Positions 1-13,178 of a stretch of 64,000 nt of DNA are shown here, piece after piece. This DNA comes from Cyathus striatus (taxonomy: Eukaryota > Basidiomycota > Agaricomycetes > Agaricales > Nidulariaceae). A model generated the notes under the pieces. It searched no databases, had not been told where the DNA came from, and saw only the letters and a program-made list of their open reading frames with translations. Both the position numbers and the translations under genes were made by a program. Within the stretch, counting starts at the first letter, position 1. Every line of letters starts with the position of its first letter. The DNA is taken from NCBI GenBank assembly GCA_025738555.1, contig JAOVFP010000008.1:3410001-3474000 (forward strand). The letters run 5' to 3'.

Positions 1-800
1 CGCCCAGCAGTCTGTCGTAATCGTTAGGCGTAGATGCGATTTCGACTTTTAAGCTCTCAACGTCTGGTGAATCAGACCGCTGAAACAACGATGATATATA
101 CGCCATAACCGAATCCTCGCCAACCGGCAGTCTAGATGGCTCACTGCCAAATTGGGAGAAATTAAATTGTCGAAGTGCAGGTACCCTCAAATTATCACGA
201 ATCCGATGGCAATGGTCGGAAAGCCGACAAGAAAATATTTTTACAATGGAAGAGGATGCATCAAAATGGTATGCAACTTGGCATATACCACTCGGCAGTG
301 CCTCCAGGACAAAATATATCAATAGTTTCCCACTGGTTGGAGTATGGAAGTAATTCTTCAATCATCAAGTTTTCACCTTAGGGACAATGGCTGAGGTGTC
401 TTTCAATTTTTACTGTAAGTGGGCGAATGCCAGATCTCGTAAGCCATTTTCGCATTCTTGCTGAAGCTTCTTGATGGATTTGTATAGCTATTGAACGTTC
501 ATGTTCACTGAAAGGTTTGAGAATTACCCATAAGGTATCCCATAACATCGGTGTATGATAGGCGATGTCCCTCCATGCACGACAAACTAGGCTGAGAGTC
601 CCTGGAGTAACCAGAACTTGTCGCCCTTGATGTGGCATTATAACAGGTCGCCTTTTACCTGGCGTGGTTCCTTTATACATCGATCTGTGGACCTTGATTC
701 CGTAGTCTTCGCATGCCTTGCTAAAAATCTCCGCGATCAACTTGAATGGCAGTTTATCGATATTAAAATATAGCTTCTGGTTGGTAGTAGTCTTTCCCAT
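1..800 (-). pseudogene. F-box-like protein gene, broken and cut by the window edge
   Basis: The reading frame opens at 800 with MGKTTTNQK and an F-box-like region (LPFKLIAEIF, then CRAWRDIAYHTPMLWDT). It closely matches the intact F-box genes at 9.4-11.3 kb and 29.8-31.7 kb. It stops at a TAA at 378-380, about 140 codons in. Translation continues in the same frame after the stop with clear family sequence (EELLPYSNQWETIDIFCPGG), so the stop is a nonsense mutation rather than the true end. Further on, the LRR-like part resumes at 'VPALRQFNFSQF' with roughly 150 codons missing compared with the intact copies, and the gene leaves the window. F-box proteins normally link substrates to SCF ubiquitin ligases; this copy is unlikely to make a working adaptor. 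A short N-terminal F-box protein of about 140 residues could still be made. Confidence 0.75.
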
Positions 801-1824
801 TAGTATAAAGAAGTAATAGAATTGACTTAAACACGAGGAAGCGAAGGATTGAACTCGAATTGACGGAACTGAGAAACTAGGGCCTCTGAATGTGTCCGCT
901 GCGAAATCGCCGGTATCTGAAGTATCCGTAGTGCCAGTACCAATACCATTAGGAGTCGCCAGAAGCAGGAGAAAATTATCTATGAAAACTGTTTAGGCTC
1001 GGCGTTAATGACCTTCCTCCACCTACGATGAGGATTGACAGTTCCAGTAAGATACCCATTCTTTTCACCCTTCCATAACTGTTGATAACAAACAATCATT
1101 AATCATTATCATCACTACTATTAATGACACTGAGCGCACTTGGAGCGCACAGTTGTGGCAATGCCAGAGTCCATAATACTTACCGTGTGACTCACTTGAG
1201 TTCCTATTTCATGAGTGAGCTTTAAAAATTTGGAGCTTGAAGATGGTGCTCATAAGTTAACTTATTCCTAACATCATTTTTGCAAACAGCATTAACATCG
1301 AAGAGCCAGAAGCACTAAGCTTCGGGTTATGACTTACTGTGGCACAACAAGGACCCATCATTAGGGGTGATATTAAAGCTATGGTATGGTCTACTTTCTG
1401 GAATATCGTCTACATCTGGTTTCGTCGCTGACTATATTTGAAGTTGAACCTAGAAATCAAACAGTTGTCGAACAGCACTGGTCTGCAGCTGCTGTGCAGC
1501 TGATCATAATGAATAATACCTGAAGGTTCCACTAATCATCTTCTTTGATAATGATCACACTTTCTCGAACAACAGGTTAAATTTCATAGGTAAACACCTT
1601 ACTTGGTTTCGACACTACTGATGGTGGTACTTATTAATAATGCTGTGAAGCCCCAATGGAGCAGGAATCCATTCGGAACTCCCTTGTACTGTCCCCGCAC
1701 TTGAAATCGACATCGAAGATTGGAAAGAAAAAATGGCTGGTCACATAAAGGAGCACTTTAAACGTAACCCTCATTTCATCTGTTCAACCACCATCTCAAG
1801 GCTTAGGTCTCCAGCCCTTAGGAC
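801..1824. other. Intergenic, no gene seen
   Basis: No ORF or RNA gene is supported here. It lies between the 5' ends of the divergently transcribed broken F-box gene and the glutaminase-like gene, so it should contain both promoters. No clear TATA box was recognised. Confidence 0.5.
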
Positions 1825-4800
1825 ATGTACTGGTGGATCATGCGCTGCTTGCTAGTTCTGATATTACTGGTTACTCTAACAGCATGTGACGGCCTGCTTT
1901 CTCAGTTGCCTCTTCTTGTTAAATCTCCATCCCTGCATTCTTGGGTGACTGCTGGTAATGTGTCAATGCCTGGTGGCATATGGCCTACATTTTGGAATCA
2001 ACATGTAAGCCAATGCATGTTCCGAACTTATCATTTTAATCATTTTTATAAGATCTTAGGGTGGTCATCTTGGATTCGAGTAGATGGCATCTCGTATCAA
2101 TGGACAGGCGCGACCATATCTACAAGACCGAATATGACTACAAACACTGTTACCCCTACTAGGACTATATTCACTTTTAATGCTGGTCCTGTTGCCTTCA
2201 ATGCCACTTACCTCAGCCCCATCAATGTAAGCTTCCAGTGATTTCAATGAAATGCCACGTGAATTAACCTGACTAAATCATCAACAGCCTTCAGATTTAG
2301 TACAGCAGTCTCTTCCTTTCGGATACTTCTATGCTGACGTTTGGTCACTTGACGGAAGACCTCACTCTATACAGTTTTACTTTGATGCAACAGGTGGTAA
2401 GTCGTTGATTGTATCTGTGAATCATCGCCTTATACGACACAGAAATACTTTCAAGTGACACCACACAGCTTGTCCAATGGAATACAACACAAACAGGAAA
2501 TGTTGTGTATCATCTTATGAGTCTTGATAAAGGACAATCAATGGAAGTGGACGATGGAGATATTGACAAGGATTGTACATTAATTTTCGCAATGGAAAAT
2601 GTATGTAAATATCTTACATAATTCCTTTCTTGTTCTTTCCTGCATACTGAGGCTTCTTTGTAATATGTATTAGAGACCGGATGTGACTTGGCAAACTGGC
2701 AGTGCCGACACGCCGCTACCCGACGGTCTGCGTGCGACATTTAATGCTGGCCACACACTCTCCAACAGCGATGACACCAATTATCGTGCAATACGGGAGT
2801 AAGTTAAAGCCCCTCCACTACTTATTAATGTCAAGTTACAGACATTATTAACTGATACTACATGAAGTGACTGGCCGGTTCTTGCTTTTCGTGTTGATCT
2901 AGGAAATATCACCCAGACAGACAACTCTCTCCGAGTTGTATGGTCAATTGGCATAATCAGGGAACCGGCTGTTCAGTATATTCAAGTTCAGCACAGCTCA
3001 TACTATTGGAGTGCATACAATTCTACAGATGATCTTGTAAGTAGTCAAGCTCTGTGATAGATAGAGCGGCATTAACCTTTCTCCTATTAAGGTTGAGGAT
3101 GTTATTGGAAAGTTCGACGATGTGATGTCGAATGCAACTGATCTCGACAATAAGATTTTGGCTGACGGAGGAGCAATATCTCCAAATTTCAATGACCTGA
3201 TATCACTATCCCTTAGATTGACGTTCGGTGCGATGGATATTACACTGGCAAGATTTCCTAATGGGACGATCAATACATCTGATGTGAAGATATTCATGAA
3301 AGATGTTGGTACATCCAGGTACTTATGTATTCAAGTTTGCCGGATACATAGCGACTAATTCCGATCAGGCGCATAAATCCAGTTGAAACGATTTATGCAT
3401 CTCTACCGGCTATCCTATATCTTAATACGTCTCTCATTCGTCCGCTCTTAGAGCCACTTCTTGAGTATCAAAACTCTTCAGACTACAAGAATATTTATGC
3501 GGCCCCAGATCTCGGTATGCACAATACGGCTGGTTGAGCTTGGTTCTTTACATCTCATATCCAAATATGCAGGGAATACCTATCCTAGAGTACAAGGAAA
3601 CTCCACTGATACCACAGAACTTGCTTTGGAAAGTAAGCACGTCATACTTAATTAATTGATTTCTAACTTAATATATTTACAAATGATGTTATTGCTGATT
3701 AGGCTGTAGCAGCATGCTGATCATGGTGCTAGCTCATGCATTAAAGAGTGGGGATGGTACATTGATCAGCCTATATGTACGTGGAGCCTTAATTCTCGAC
3801 AGCTGTTTGTGTTGAAATGCTCATAAAACCAGTACGACTTATTGAATAAATGGGCGAACTATCTCGAACAGAACACACTTCATCCCGTTACAGTAACATA
3901 GTGAGTTTTACCTTTCAGTGAAATATTCATCAATGCTAAATGTTAATCCGAAGCTCAAACTCGGATGGCGAAAGCAACCCTAATCTATCCAATCTAGCCT
4001 TGAAAGGGATTATAGGGCTGTATGCAATGAGCAAAATAAGCGAAGTGGCTGGGAGATCAAATGATTCATCCCACTACCAGGTACATTGCATGATTTACCT
4101 TTGTACTTTAATTCTTATCTATGCATAGTCTCAAGCTCAGAACTATTCTAGTCAGTGGGAGAGTTTGGCTATATCTTCTGGCCATATAACCTCTGTCTAT
4201 GGGAATACTTCTTCTTGGGGTCTCGTATATAATCTATATGCTGCAAAACTTTTAGGCTCGAATCTTTTCAGCGATCAGGTAAAAAGTTATATCCATCTAA
4301 CATGATACTGAACATGTTTATTAACCATATGCAAGATATACACACAGCAGTCGCAATTTTATGCTTCTCAAGTAGACACAGGTAAACAAGATCATCTAAC
4401 GTTTCACTTGAAAATTTCATCCTTACTTCTATCCTTAAATAGCGCCAAAATTTGGATTTCCTTATGATACAAATGATGTAGGCAAGGCAAAATCACGTAG
4501 GTTACACAAATTTCTGTCTAGCGTATGATATATCTCATTTAGATAAGATTGGACCTTGTTCACGGCTGCTATGGTGACAGATCCATCTCTCAGAGATTCC
4601 TTAGTTGGAATGGTCTGGCAGAGAGCTGTTTTAAACGATACAATCCCTTTCCCTGCAACATATGATCCTAATAATGGAAATGCTATTAGTGGGATTGCAA
4701 GGTATTTTTTTCTTATTTTCTTTCCTGAACAACATGTTAATCCTTTACGAATAGTCCGGCCCAAGGAGCAATGTTTGCTCCGTTAGCCCTTACGTATGCA

Positions 4801-5460
4801 TATATTTACTTAATACTGCCAGGTCACTGATTACATTGCAGCCTTCCAAACCGTCAGATTTCTGGATTGTCTCCCACTCCATCTGGGAAAGGTACAAAAG
4901 TTGGGCCAATTGCTGGAGGTGTAGTTGCGGGTGTATTGGGGCTTCTTATCGTTGCTGGCTTGATGATTTTCTTCCGGCGCAAACGACAAATACTGCAGAA
5001 AAATCCCACCATGCTTAAGAGTGGTGCTGCCGCCGTTGAGCCATTTTCCACTCACGCAGTCGTACAGAACGGTAGCGTCCCCATACCGTCAAGAATTAAT
5101 TGGGCTATTCCTATTTCCTCAAAGAGTGGCGGGCGAGTGGACACGTCTACTAGTTACTTGTCGTCACGAGGACATCCTTCTACAGTAGGAAGCTCTGTCT
5201 CTGCGTCTCCCTCAACAGCTTTAGGCACTGCTTCAAGTAGCAGTGGTCCCAGCTCGGACATCCGAATAGAAGTGGAGCAGTTACGTCGTGAGATGGAAGC
5301 ACTACGTAGTGAGCGTCTCATGGACACGGAGCCTCCGCCATTGTACGATCTTAATGGTCCAAGCACGGAGGACCGTACCGGTTCCGGCCGCGAAATAAAT
5401 AGCAACCAGCAGTTAGTTACTGAACCGCTCGCTGACTCGCTGCGTACCAGAAAATCATAG
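1825..5460 (+). CDS. Membrane-anchored GtaA-type glutaminase-like protein, copy 1 (intact, 18 exons)
   Basis: Exons: 1825-2004, 2053-2226, 2288-2396, 2443-2600, 2674-2798, 2868-3036, 3092-3318, 3369-3514, 3573-3632, 3703-3776, 3833-3900, 3954-4080, 4129-4278, 4336-4381, 4443-4496, 4548-4701, 4755-4793, 4842-5460. All phases agree and give 892 aa. A signal peptide (LLVLILLVTLTA) is followed by the DUF5127/DUF4965/DUF1793 architecture of fungal glutaminase GtaA. Landmarks are LPLLVKSP, QSLPFGYFYADV, LADGGAISPNFNDL, SMLIMVLAHALKSGDG and SWGLVYNLYAAKLLG. Known GtaA enzymes hydrolyse glutamine outside the cell. Here residues about 708-731 form a transmembrane helix (GPIAGGVVAGVLGLL...), followed by a basic FRRKR stop, a Ser-rich tail, a short coiled coil (about 826-847) and the PPxY motif EPPPLYD. 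The catalytic part should therefore face the wall or outside, with about 160 residues in the cytosol. Activity is inferred from family only. Confidence 0.85.
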
Positions 5461-8400
5461 AAAATGACCAACGGCCCGGTTTTTCTACTTACTTATTCTA
5501 GTGTTTATTACCAAGAGCATATAGAAAATGTAACGCTTGTTTGAAATAGGACGGAAGAGTCTTTTTAGATGTTATGTTTTTGTCAAGTTCTTGTGGCATC
5601 CTGGTCGACGGACTTAACGGAGGTAATTACCAAAACGGCGAAATGCAACACCAGACCACTGACTCAGATCTCAGAGTTCAACGTCAACGTCCTTACTTGT
5701 CTTAAGCAATTGTGCAGGACAGTGATTCTGCAGCATTCCCAAGCTTTCGATATGCGCGTAACATTCATCATAATGCATAATGACCTGGATGGGGCCCTAA
5801 TGCCGTGTACCCCACGCCTTTCGTCGTTCGCCATACTACATGGATAGATGTCATGGAAGTCGCTGCCTTCATACCACTGAAACCGAGGTAGACTATGACT
5901 GAGGTGGTCTCACGCTGAAACTGGTGCTGCAGTAGATGGGAGATATATCGAAATCACGACAGGTGGACAGGGTTGCAGATGAAGACTGGGTCATTGTCAA
6001 GTAGAACCTCGAGATGACTTTACTTAGGAGTCTTACATGCCTTTTGGACAAGCTTGTAAGTTATGTTTCAAACGCACTCTGACATGCTACACGACGAACT
6101 CGAACCGTTATAGATTACGAACTAGGTTTCTGACGCAGGCTGATTACTAGATTCCGACATAGCATCTCCATCGTTACTCTCCTCCCACCACCACCCTTCC
6201 TCTCCCGCCAATCCAGCAGCATATCTCCAGTCCCCGCCGTTTCTCCCCTCTACTTCTTTGGCCACTGCTTCCACGCCATGGTGGCTTGTATGTTGCATCG
6301 TGTTCGTGGCTGTGGTCATTCTCAGATTTCGTTGTTCATACCTGATGAAGGATCTTGTGGCGAAGAGAAAGGTGAAATCTCATCTATCTACACTTAATCT
6401 GCACATTTACGATGCTCTCTTCCTTTCACAGACGAACTCGTTGTCTGTTTCTCACAATATAGTCAGAGAAGTCGACAGCGCTGCCACCCCTGCATGGATG
6501 GTTTGGAGAACAAGTCAGGAGGAGCAACGAGATGCGTTGGGCGGAAGCGAGACTCGGAAACGTTCTGGGCACGCTAGTATGTTTGTTATGCGTTTTTGGC
6601 GCGCTGCAAGACGAACTTATCACTCTACAGATTGGAAACTACGTGTGTACGCAAGCGACCCGTCGAGTAGCCTTCGAGCATTTAGCTGAGGAGTTGACAT
6701 TGATAGATTCGGTTGTCCCCCCAACCACCTCATCTTTCCTGCCCCTCTTACCAACTCTTAAATTGCCGCGTCCGCTTTCCGGCATCCCATCACTATGTCT
6801 TCATTCCCCACCCTCACCGCCCTCTACCTCTTCCACCACTGCCACGTCAATATGGCTTGAATCGGTTATCACATTCGTGGCGGTCCCAGTCTTCAGGGCT
6901 TCAGAGCAAGGAGCAAGGAAAACACATCGTTTATACTTGTCAGCTATCATGAAACATGTTCTCCTTCACCAGACTAGCATGCTACCATTGGTCCCAGTGT
7001 GGTAAGAGAAGTCGACATCAACCACTACTGCTGCCCCCGTGGCAACCTTCGACTATGATGGCTCGCCGTCAACAGCTTCGGCGTTCTCTTCGTCCCTCGC
7101 CATGGTCGCTACTTGCGTTGCCGACCGTCCCCTTAGCTCTCCCTCTTCCGCTATTGCTGCATCGTTAAGCCGGTATGAAGCTGGTATATACTGGTGGCTG
7201 TGACTATTCACAGCGAGTTGGGGATTCGCGGTGTCCAAACCTTTTAAAGGGTTGTGGGGCGAAGAGGAAGGTGAAACATCGTCTACTTATGCCTGTCGTC
7301 AGCTCGTGAACCTTTGTTCTCTCATCGTTTGCTGGGCGAACTTGTCGCGGTTGCTCGTAGGGCTGCTCGTAGTATGGTCGAAGAAGTCGATCATCGACTA
7401 TTATGTCTCGCCGTCATCCATATCTGCACCCTCCTCTTCCCGGCCTTTACCCTCACGTAAGTATCGCAGCCGATACCTCAGGACGTTATGCGCCTTCAAT
7501 CTCGCAGATACCGCCTTTTCAAATCCAAATCGAGGCGAGAAGGGATTACGAGGTGGCATCCACTACCGTCATGCTCTCTGACATATCTCCAGCGTCAACC
7601 CCACTCTGTTATATCAGCTCGCCATTAGCTTCCTTCCTAGTTCCTACTTAAGCTTCCAAGCCCGCCCTGTCCAATTGAGGAGACAAGCACTTCTGATATG
7701 TCAGTCACTTCTGCTGTGCCCTCTGACAGCGAAGGGTCTATAGATTATGAACCCTTATAATACATGCACACATTTCACTGAGGAAGCTGGCAGGCTCGTA
7801 TACTCCACTGTTTAACTCTAGTCTCACTTGTACTCAACTATACATCCTCTCCTACCACCCCCTCTCGACAACCCAGCATCACATCTCCAATCAGCGGTAA
7901 CTGCTACGTCTTCGGTAACTGCAGCAACATCGGGTTGACTTGCACCTAGCATTACGTTCTTTGGTGTTTTGTCGTTTGCGACTCCTTAAGGATCATGGGA
8001 TATCGACGCGAAATAAGAGCTCGTCTTTTGAGCTTCTGTGATGTTTGCTGTGTTTTTCCCTTCCAGACGAACGCCAATGCTCCCTGTATGGTCGACGTCA
8101 GCTACTACTGCAGTCCGTATTCCCTTTGTCAGCCCCTGAACGCAACGACGAGCCATCATTCCTCGCCTCTTCCTTGCCTTGACCTCACCTTATGCGCACC
8201 TGCCGCATCTCATATGCCTCATTTCTCACAAGATTACCTTCAATCGAGGCAGAAGTGCTTCAGAGGTGTCAGGCACCCCACCGTGCTCTCTGACAACGGT
8301 AGTAATAATTACATGTCTCCTTCCCTAGTTGCCCCCCCGCGGGGTCTCTTTAATCGGTCTCTTCGAGTGCAAGTTTGCGCTTGAAAACTACAGGTAGATG

Positions 8401-9373
8401 GACAAGTGTACTCTGTTACAGGGATATATCAGTAAAGAGCGATTGACTTGCTAGTTCTTCCAGCGGAGAGCTGCCTGTCCAGCTCTACGTTACCTTTGAC
8501 TTTCTCCTTGTCCTCACGATATGCAGTCAGGCCAATTCAGTTTCGAATCTCGAATGTTGCCTCTGAATCCTAGTCGAAACCTGACTTGTAAGCGGCTATA
8601 GAATACTATTGAAAAATATACGTTCCGGTAATATTGCCTTGTTATCACCCTCTCTTTATCCACCTCCTATTTTAGTTGAGTCTTCTCTTCCGTTCGTTCG
8701 CGCACAATTAGTATAGTGTAGAGGATAGGACTGTACACTGTCACCGATCGTGATATTATTATTACTGTATCATTATAACAGACTATGATGTCTATTTATT
8801 AGTGACTAGTACTCACTCCTCATGTAGCTCTCAAACCGAATGGACGATTTATAATCATACTGTACATAGATTGAACCCAACACTTGTTGCTTACGCCTTT
8901 TTTTATTTAACTTTCACCTTTTTGCTTTGTTTTTAATTTATTTCATTCCTCGCTTCCACTTCTAAGTTCTCGGTGTTCATAAATTATGTACTAAATTTGA
9001 ATTGTAGGAACATCTACAGTTGAAGAAGTTGGCTCTGCGAGAGGATAGTACAGTTTTGTTATTCTTCAAGTAGCGCACTTATTTTCAAATCATGTTCCTT
9101 ATGGTGGTGGTGTCCTGAGTGTAAGACGATCTGAGGTTTGCACTCCCCTCCGTTGCCTTTTAGTCGAGTGCTAAACAAATAACAATGCTTACTGTAAATA
9201 CTACCAGAATTCTGATACCATTCCTGCAGATAGGAATGCGTTTTGTTTTGCACGTTTAACCTTTAAATGCACTGCCGAATTGTATACACACAAGGTACTG
9301 AATGGTATTATGAATGAGAGAGTACTCATATTCGACCATTTGAAGTAACATGCAACAAGTTACAACTGCGGCC
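5461..9373. other. Gene-poor stretch, no intact gene seen
   Basis: Short ORFs occur in all frames but none shows recognisable domains or paralogue support. The centre (about 6.3-8.4 kb) is pyrimidine-rich and holds diverged repeats, listed separately. From 8.4 to 9.3 kb it becomes AT-rich and featureless. Confidence 0.5.
6289..8400. repeat. Four diverged, irregularly spaced repeat units
   Basis: The same word series recurs. 'ggctgtggtcattctcag' (about 6.3 kb) resembles 'ggctgtgactattcacag' (about 7.2 kb). 'tggcgaagagaaaggtgaaa' (about 6.36 kb) resembles 'ggcgaagaggaaggtgaaac' (about 7.26 kb). A gtcgac/gtcgat block followed by pyrimidine-rich sequence lies near 6470, 7014, 7387 and 8094. 'accgtgctctctgac' (about 8.28 kb) resembles 'accgtcatgctctctgac' (about 7.57 kb). 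No terminal repeats or transposase were seen, so this may be an old element family or a decayed tandem gene array. Confidence 0.4.
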
Positions 9374-11254
9374 CTAATATCTAGTACCTTGCCAATTCTC
9401 AGTCCAGGGACTCTTTTTCTCGAGTTTCACATCCATTCCTTGTTTTTGGAGGGAAAGTACTCGCTCTCGCAGCCCATCATGGATTCGGAATGCCTCGTCA
9501 TATTCTTCGGCGTAAAAACGAGCCCGCAAAAGTTTTTTTATCCCTTTCTCTTCGTCGCCTTTCCAACGATACTCGAATGCATCGAGGACATTATCCCACT
9601 GAAACATATTCGGCAATATTCCCTCTACGGATAATTCAGAAAGGTTTGGTAAGTATATCTCGCGAGCTTCTTCTTTGGAGGTGGATTGACAGTCCAGGCA
9701 CAGACATTCCGGAAGGAGTAGTTCGAATATCGCGTCCATCAGCTGGAATCGCTGTGATGAATACCCGCCATAGTTATTTTGGCCAATGATATGTAAGCAT
9801 TCGAGAGTCGGTAGGGATTTTAACAAATTTACAAGTGATTTTTTTGGAATCTTAATGGCCGTGTTGATTTTGAGAGTTTTTAACGAGCATTTAGACCGAC
9901 CCGCTAGTTCTTCTAGGTCAGTGAGGAAATAACTGGGGGTCCGGTTTTTCGGAAGTATCACTTGAAACTCTTCCAGAGCCGGTAAAGTCAGATAATGAAG
10001 GAGAGCTATGTCGCCGGCAAATGGTAGTTCACGAAGGTCGATATAGAAAGTCGTTAGTCTACTTAGGCAGACGAAATCGGATATAACTTTCGGTCGGTCC
10101 ATTTTGGGCATTATTGTCGACAACCAGTACGTAAGTGTGAACTTAAAATGCTTCAAGCTGGGGACAATTCGAAATACGTCCAGTAGTTCGTCCTGATTAA
10201 AACCTTGACCATGTGATGAAATGCTGAGGTCTAAGCTCTGGACATGCGGTGCATTACATCGTTGAAGCATTGACAATATATATATCATGATAGCACCACC
10301 ACGAGGCGTATTTTCACTGAAACTATCCCTATTGTGGTAATAAGAAAACTGTCGCAGCGCAGGTAGCTCCAGAGCTGGTATAATATATCCGGTGGCAGAA
10401 GTGGTCATATTATAGAGGGCGAGATTCTCCAGGGGTGGAAGTCGAGGAAGCGGAGCTGGAGTCTCTGGGCATGGTGGTGACAATGCAGTCCGAGAGGGCA
10501 GCATGATAGAGCAGTCTACTATGTTATCCATATGTTTCAAGTTGTCGATAACTGCGGTAGCCTCTACATCATGCCATTTGCATACCCTGATATGTGATAG
10601 TGGAATCGAAATGGGGAACTTAGCGAATTTGGACGCTTGTGTTAGATTTCGTGTCGCAGGAATGCGGAAGGGTGGATGTTGATCATCTTGTACGTGCGAG
10701 CAATGATTGGATGGCCTGCAAGTAAATGCTCTTAACAAAGGAGAAGGATTCTCCATAATCGTCTGCAACCCCGTGTAGACCTTGGGATTGCCTCCAGGGC
10801 AAGGTATGTCGATACTTCTCCACTGGTTGGAGTATACAAACAGTTCTTTAATCATTTCTTCGAAGTGCTGTTCCCTTTTCTCTATTTTCACCGTAAGTGG
10901 AAGACCGCTAGCTCGTTTAAGCCATTTTCGCATTTTTTCTCTTTGATCATCATTATAGGAACTACGATAATCCACGTATACGCGAAAGGTGTCCCATAAC
11001 ATTGGTATATCATAGACGGTGTCTCTCCAAGCGCGACAAACAAGACTGAAAGTTACTGGAGTAACGATAGCTTGTTTCCTTTCGTGTGTTATCGTAAATG
11101 GCTTCAACCTTGTTGGAATAATATCTTCGTGCATTGTTTTACGAATTTTCATCTTATAGTCGTCGCATGCCCTGATAAGAATCTCTGTGATCAACTCTAG
11201 TGGCAGTTTCTGGATGTGGTAAGGAAGCTGCTGGTGGCTAGTGGCATTTCCCAT
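9374..11254 (-). CDS. F-box-like protein, intact single exon (626 aa)
   Basis: The protein begins MGNATSHQQ, then LPYHIQKLPLELITEILIRA and SLVCRAWRDTVYDIPMLWDT, the F-box-like domain of agaricomycete proteins (about residues 14-90). A long leucine-rich C-terminal region follows (PLPRLPPLENLALYNM, SLVNLLKSLPTLECLHII, LPNLSELSVEGILPNMFQWD), probably irregular LRRs used for substrate contact. The F-box should bind Skp1 in an SCF ubiquitin ligase. The start is supported because four family members share the MG(N/K)xT(S/T) opening. That opening also fits an N-myristoylation signal (Gly2, Ser6). No intron is needed. This is the only intact minus-strand member of the MGNxTS subfamily here. Confidence 0.88.
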   Translation of the reverse strand: MGNATSHQQLPYHIQKLPLELITEILIRACDDYKMKIRKTMHEDIIPTRLKPFTITHERKQAIVTPVTFSLVCRAWRDTVYDIPMLWDTFRVYVDYRSSYNDDQREKMRKWLKRASGLPLTVKIEKREQHFEEMIKELFVYSNQWRSIDIPCPGGNPKVYTGLQTIMENPSPLLRAFTCRPSNHCSHVQDDQHPPFRIPATRNLTQASKFAKFPISIPLSHIRVCKWHDVEATAVIDNLKHMDNIVDCSIMLPSRTALSPPCPETPAPLPRLPPLENLALYNMTTSATGYIIPALELPALRQFSYYHNRDSFSENTPRGGAIMIYILSMLQRCNAPHVQSLDLSISSHGQGFNQDELLDVFRIVPSLKHFKFTLTYWLSTIMPKMDRPKVISDFVCLSRLTTFYIDLRELPFAGDIALLHYLTLPALEEFQVILPKNRTPSYFLTDLEELAGRSKCSLKTLKINTAIKIPKKSLVNLLKSLPTLECLHIIGQNNYGGYSSQRFQLMDAIFELLLPECLCLDCQSTSKEEAREIYLPNLSELSVEGILPNMFQWDNVLDAFEYRWKGDEEKGIKKLLRARFYAEEYDEAFRIHDGLRERVLSLQKQGMDVKLEKKSPWTENWQGTRY

Positions 11255-13178
11255 GGTTCAAAGGGAGGGTCTAATCGTTGAGGGGAGAAACCGAGTGGTT
11301 GGAGTTGAACTAAGCGGTTGGCCCTACAACTTTGTGTTTTTCAACATGCTTATATAATATGTTATTTGACTCACATTCGATGGCTAGGCGGTTGCGCGTT
11401 GTGATCAAATTGCCATACTTACGGTCGAGATACAGTATGACTCGGATGCAGGGTCTAAAGGCAGTTCGAAATTGACTGTTTTGCATATCGTATTTCTGTA
11501 TAGACTGTACTAGGTGTGTACAATGCGTCATCAAGTAGATGGCATAACCATACCCCCGCTGACAGTCTCTTACGAGTCACTACCAACTCCCAGGCTCGCC
11601 CGCTCACGTTACCCATCGAAATTACCTGCAGGTTTCACTGGCTACGGCACATCTAACACATGGCGTCTATCATGGAGCGGTGGTAACAGCAAACCTCAGG
11701 TCATGGTAGCGGACGCCGGAAACAATGCTTGTAGCTACGCGGTCGCCAAAGCCGCACCCGAACAACCAGGCAGTAGTTGGACCCGTAATGTCGTCCTCAG
11801 GCACAGCACAAGTAGAGGTACTTGAACATCAGGAACGACACTTACAACACTGTCTTTGCCAGCATCTATGCGGGAGATTCAGCATAGGCTAGATATGGCG
11901 TTGATTGCGCCTTATCGGTGCGTCGAGTGAGCAGTATGGGGTGGAGGCCTGGATTGTCGTCACATAAAGGAGGGTCGCCTGTGGTGGTGTGAATAGAGGT
12001 AGTCAATATGCTGTAGCCCAGTTAGTCCACGATAATAACCAAGTTGAATGCACTTACACCCTCATAGTACATCACCCTTTCACCCCTTATCATCTCAACT
12101 AAGCGGGCAGGCCCTCACCATCCTCGTTGTCGTCGCCCCTCGAATACCAGGCTACAAGCCCAGGCGTTCCGGTCGACCTCCGCGGCTCTGCCTATTACTT
12201 TTACTGGGGGAGCCCATCGCCCTGGCCAGAATAGGAATATGTCAAAAACGAGAACAAGCCCTGCTTCCCAGTCGTCCCTGTAGGCTGATATTGAAAGAAA
12301 CGGAAAACGTCGAGCAACGGACGTGTGTACCCTATAGGTGAAAGGAATCTTTGAGGATTACTAGCAGTCGAGATGCAGCTTAAAAACCATTCTCTTTTGA
12401 AGTAAGACCGAGAACAAGCCAAGACGAAGGCGACACAATTGCAAGGACAGTGAATGCTATAACCAGAATGGTGGGGGCGTGTCAGTGACTACTTTAAAAG
12501 GGATAGGCAAAAAGAATATGTCATAATTACTTACCTTTTCTAATACTCATGCATTATGTTTTAACAGTAGCACTCTAACTTAGGGATAGCGGAAAGGATA
12601 GGACAAGGCCAGGAAGGAAAATGGCAGGAGAGCACGAATCGGGAGTTTGACTCGGTTGACAGTCACAAGTTGACAATGTATTATATAACAATGTCATTGA
12701 TGTGACATGCATACGTGCTTTTATTGTATGTACGCGTTACTTATTTGGCAATATCTGGCAACAACCTCTGTTGCCAGCTAGCGCTCAAGCGCTCAGTGCC
12801 GCTTCTCATTCGTGACTGGAACTTGACTGGAACGTCCAACTTAGTCGTACCTAGTCTCTCCTGCTTCGCTCTTGAATCACGAACTTGACAGGTTAGCTGG
12901 GTCCTATCACCTCGGCGCTTACTTGTTCAACGCTACCTGTAGCCTGTAGATCCCCGTGTGGGTAGGTAAGACTTATGGCGCCCTCTCAAAAGTTGCGTCA
13001 AACTTTAAAAAAAAGTTTGCGTCGGTCTCATCGAACCGTTTGCGGACCTTATTAAATGTGCATTTTGACTGTCATAGTTTTGTCGCGTACATACCAGTCA
13101 ACGACAATTTCATTCCTTTTCCATTTACTTTCTCCTTCATCTCGGGACATTGTTAATATTACATCATAGTAGAAAGGT
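11255..13178. other. Intergenic, no gene seen
   Basis: Only short unsupported ORFs. Near 12998-13020 there is a small A-rich hairpin (caaactt / aagtttg around an A run). Nothing else stands out. Confidence 0.4.

Noticed and set aside
6258..8384. Several 100-157 codon ORFs on plus
   Set aside because: They arise in pyrimidine-rich repeat DNA, overlap each other in different frames and resemble no family.
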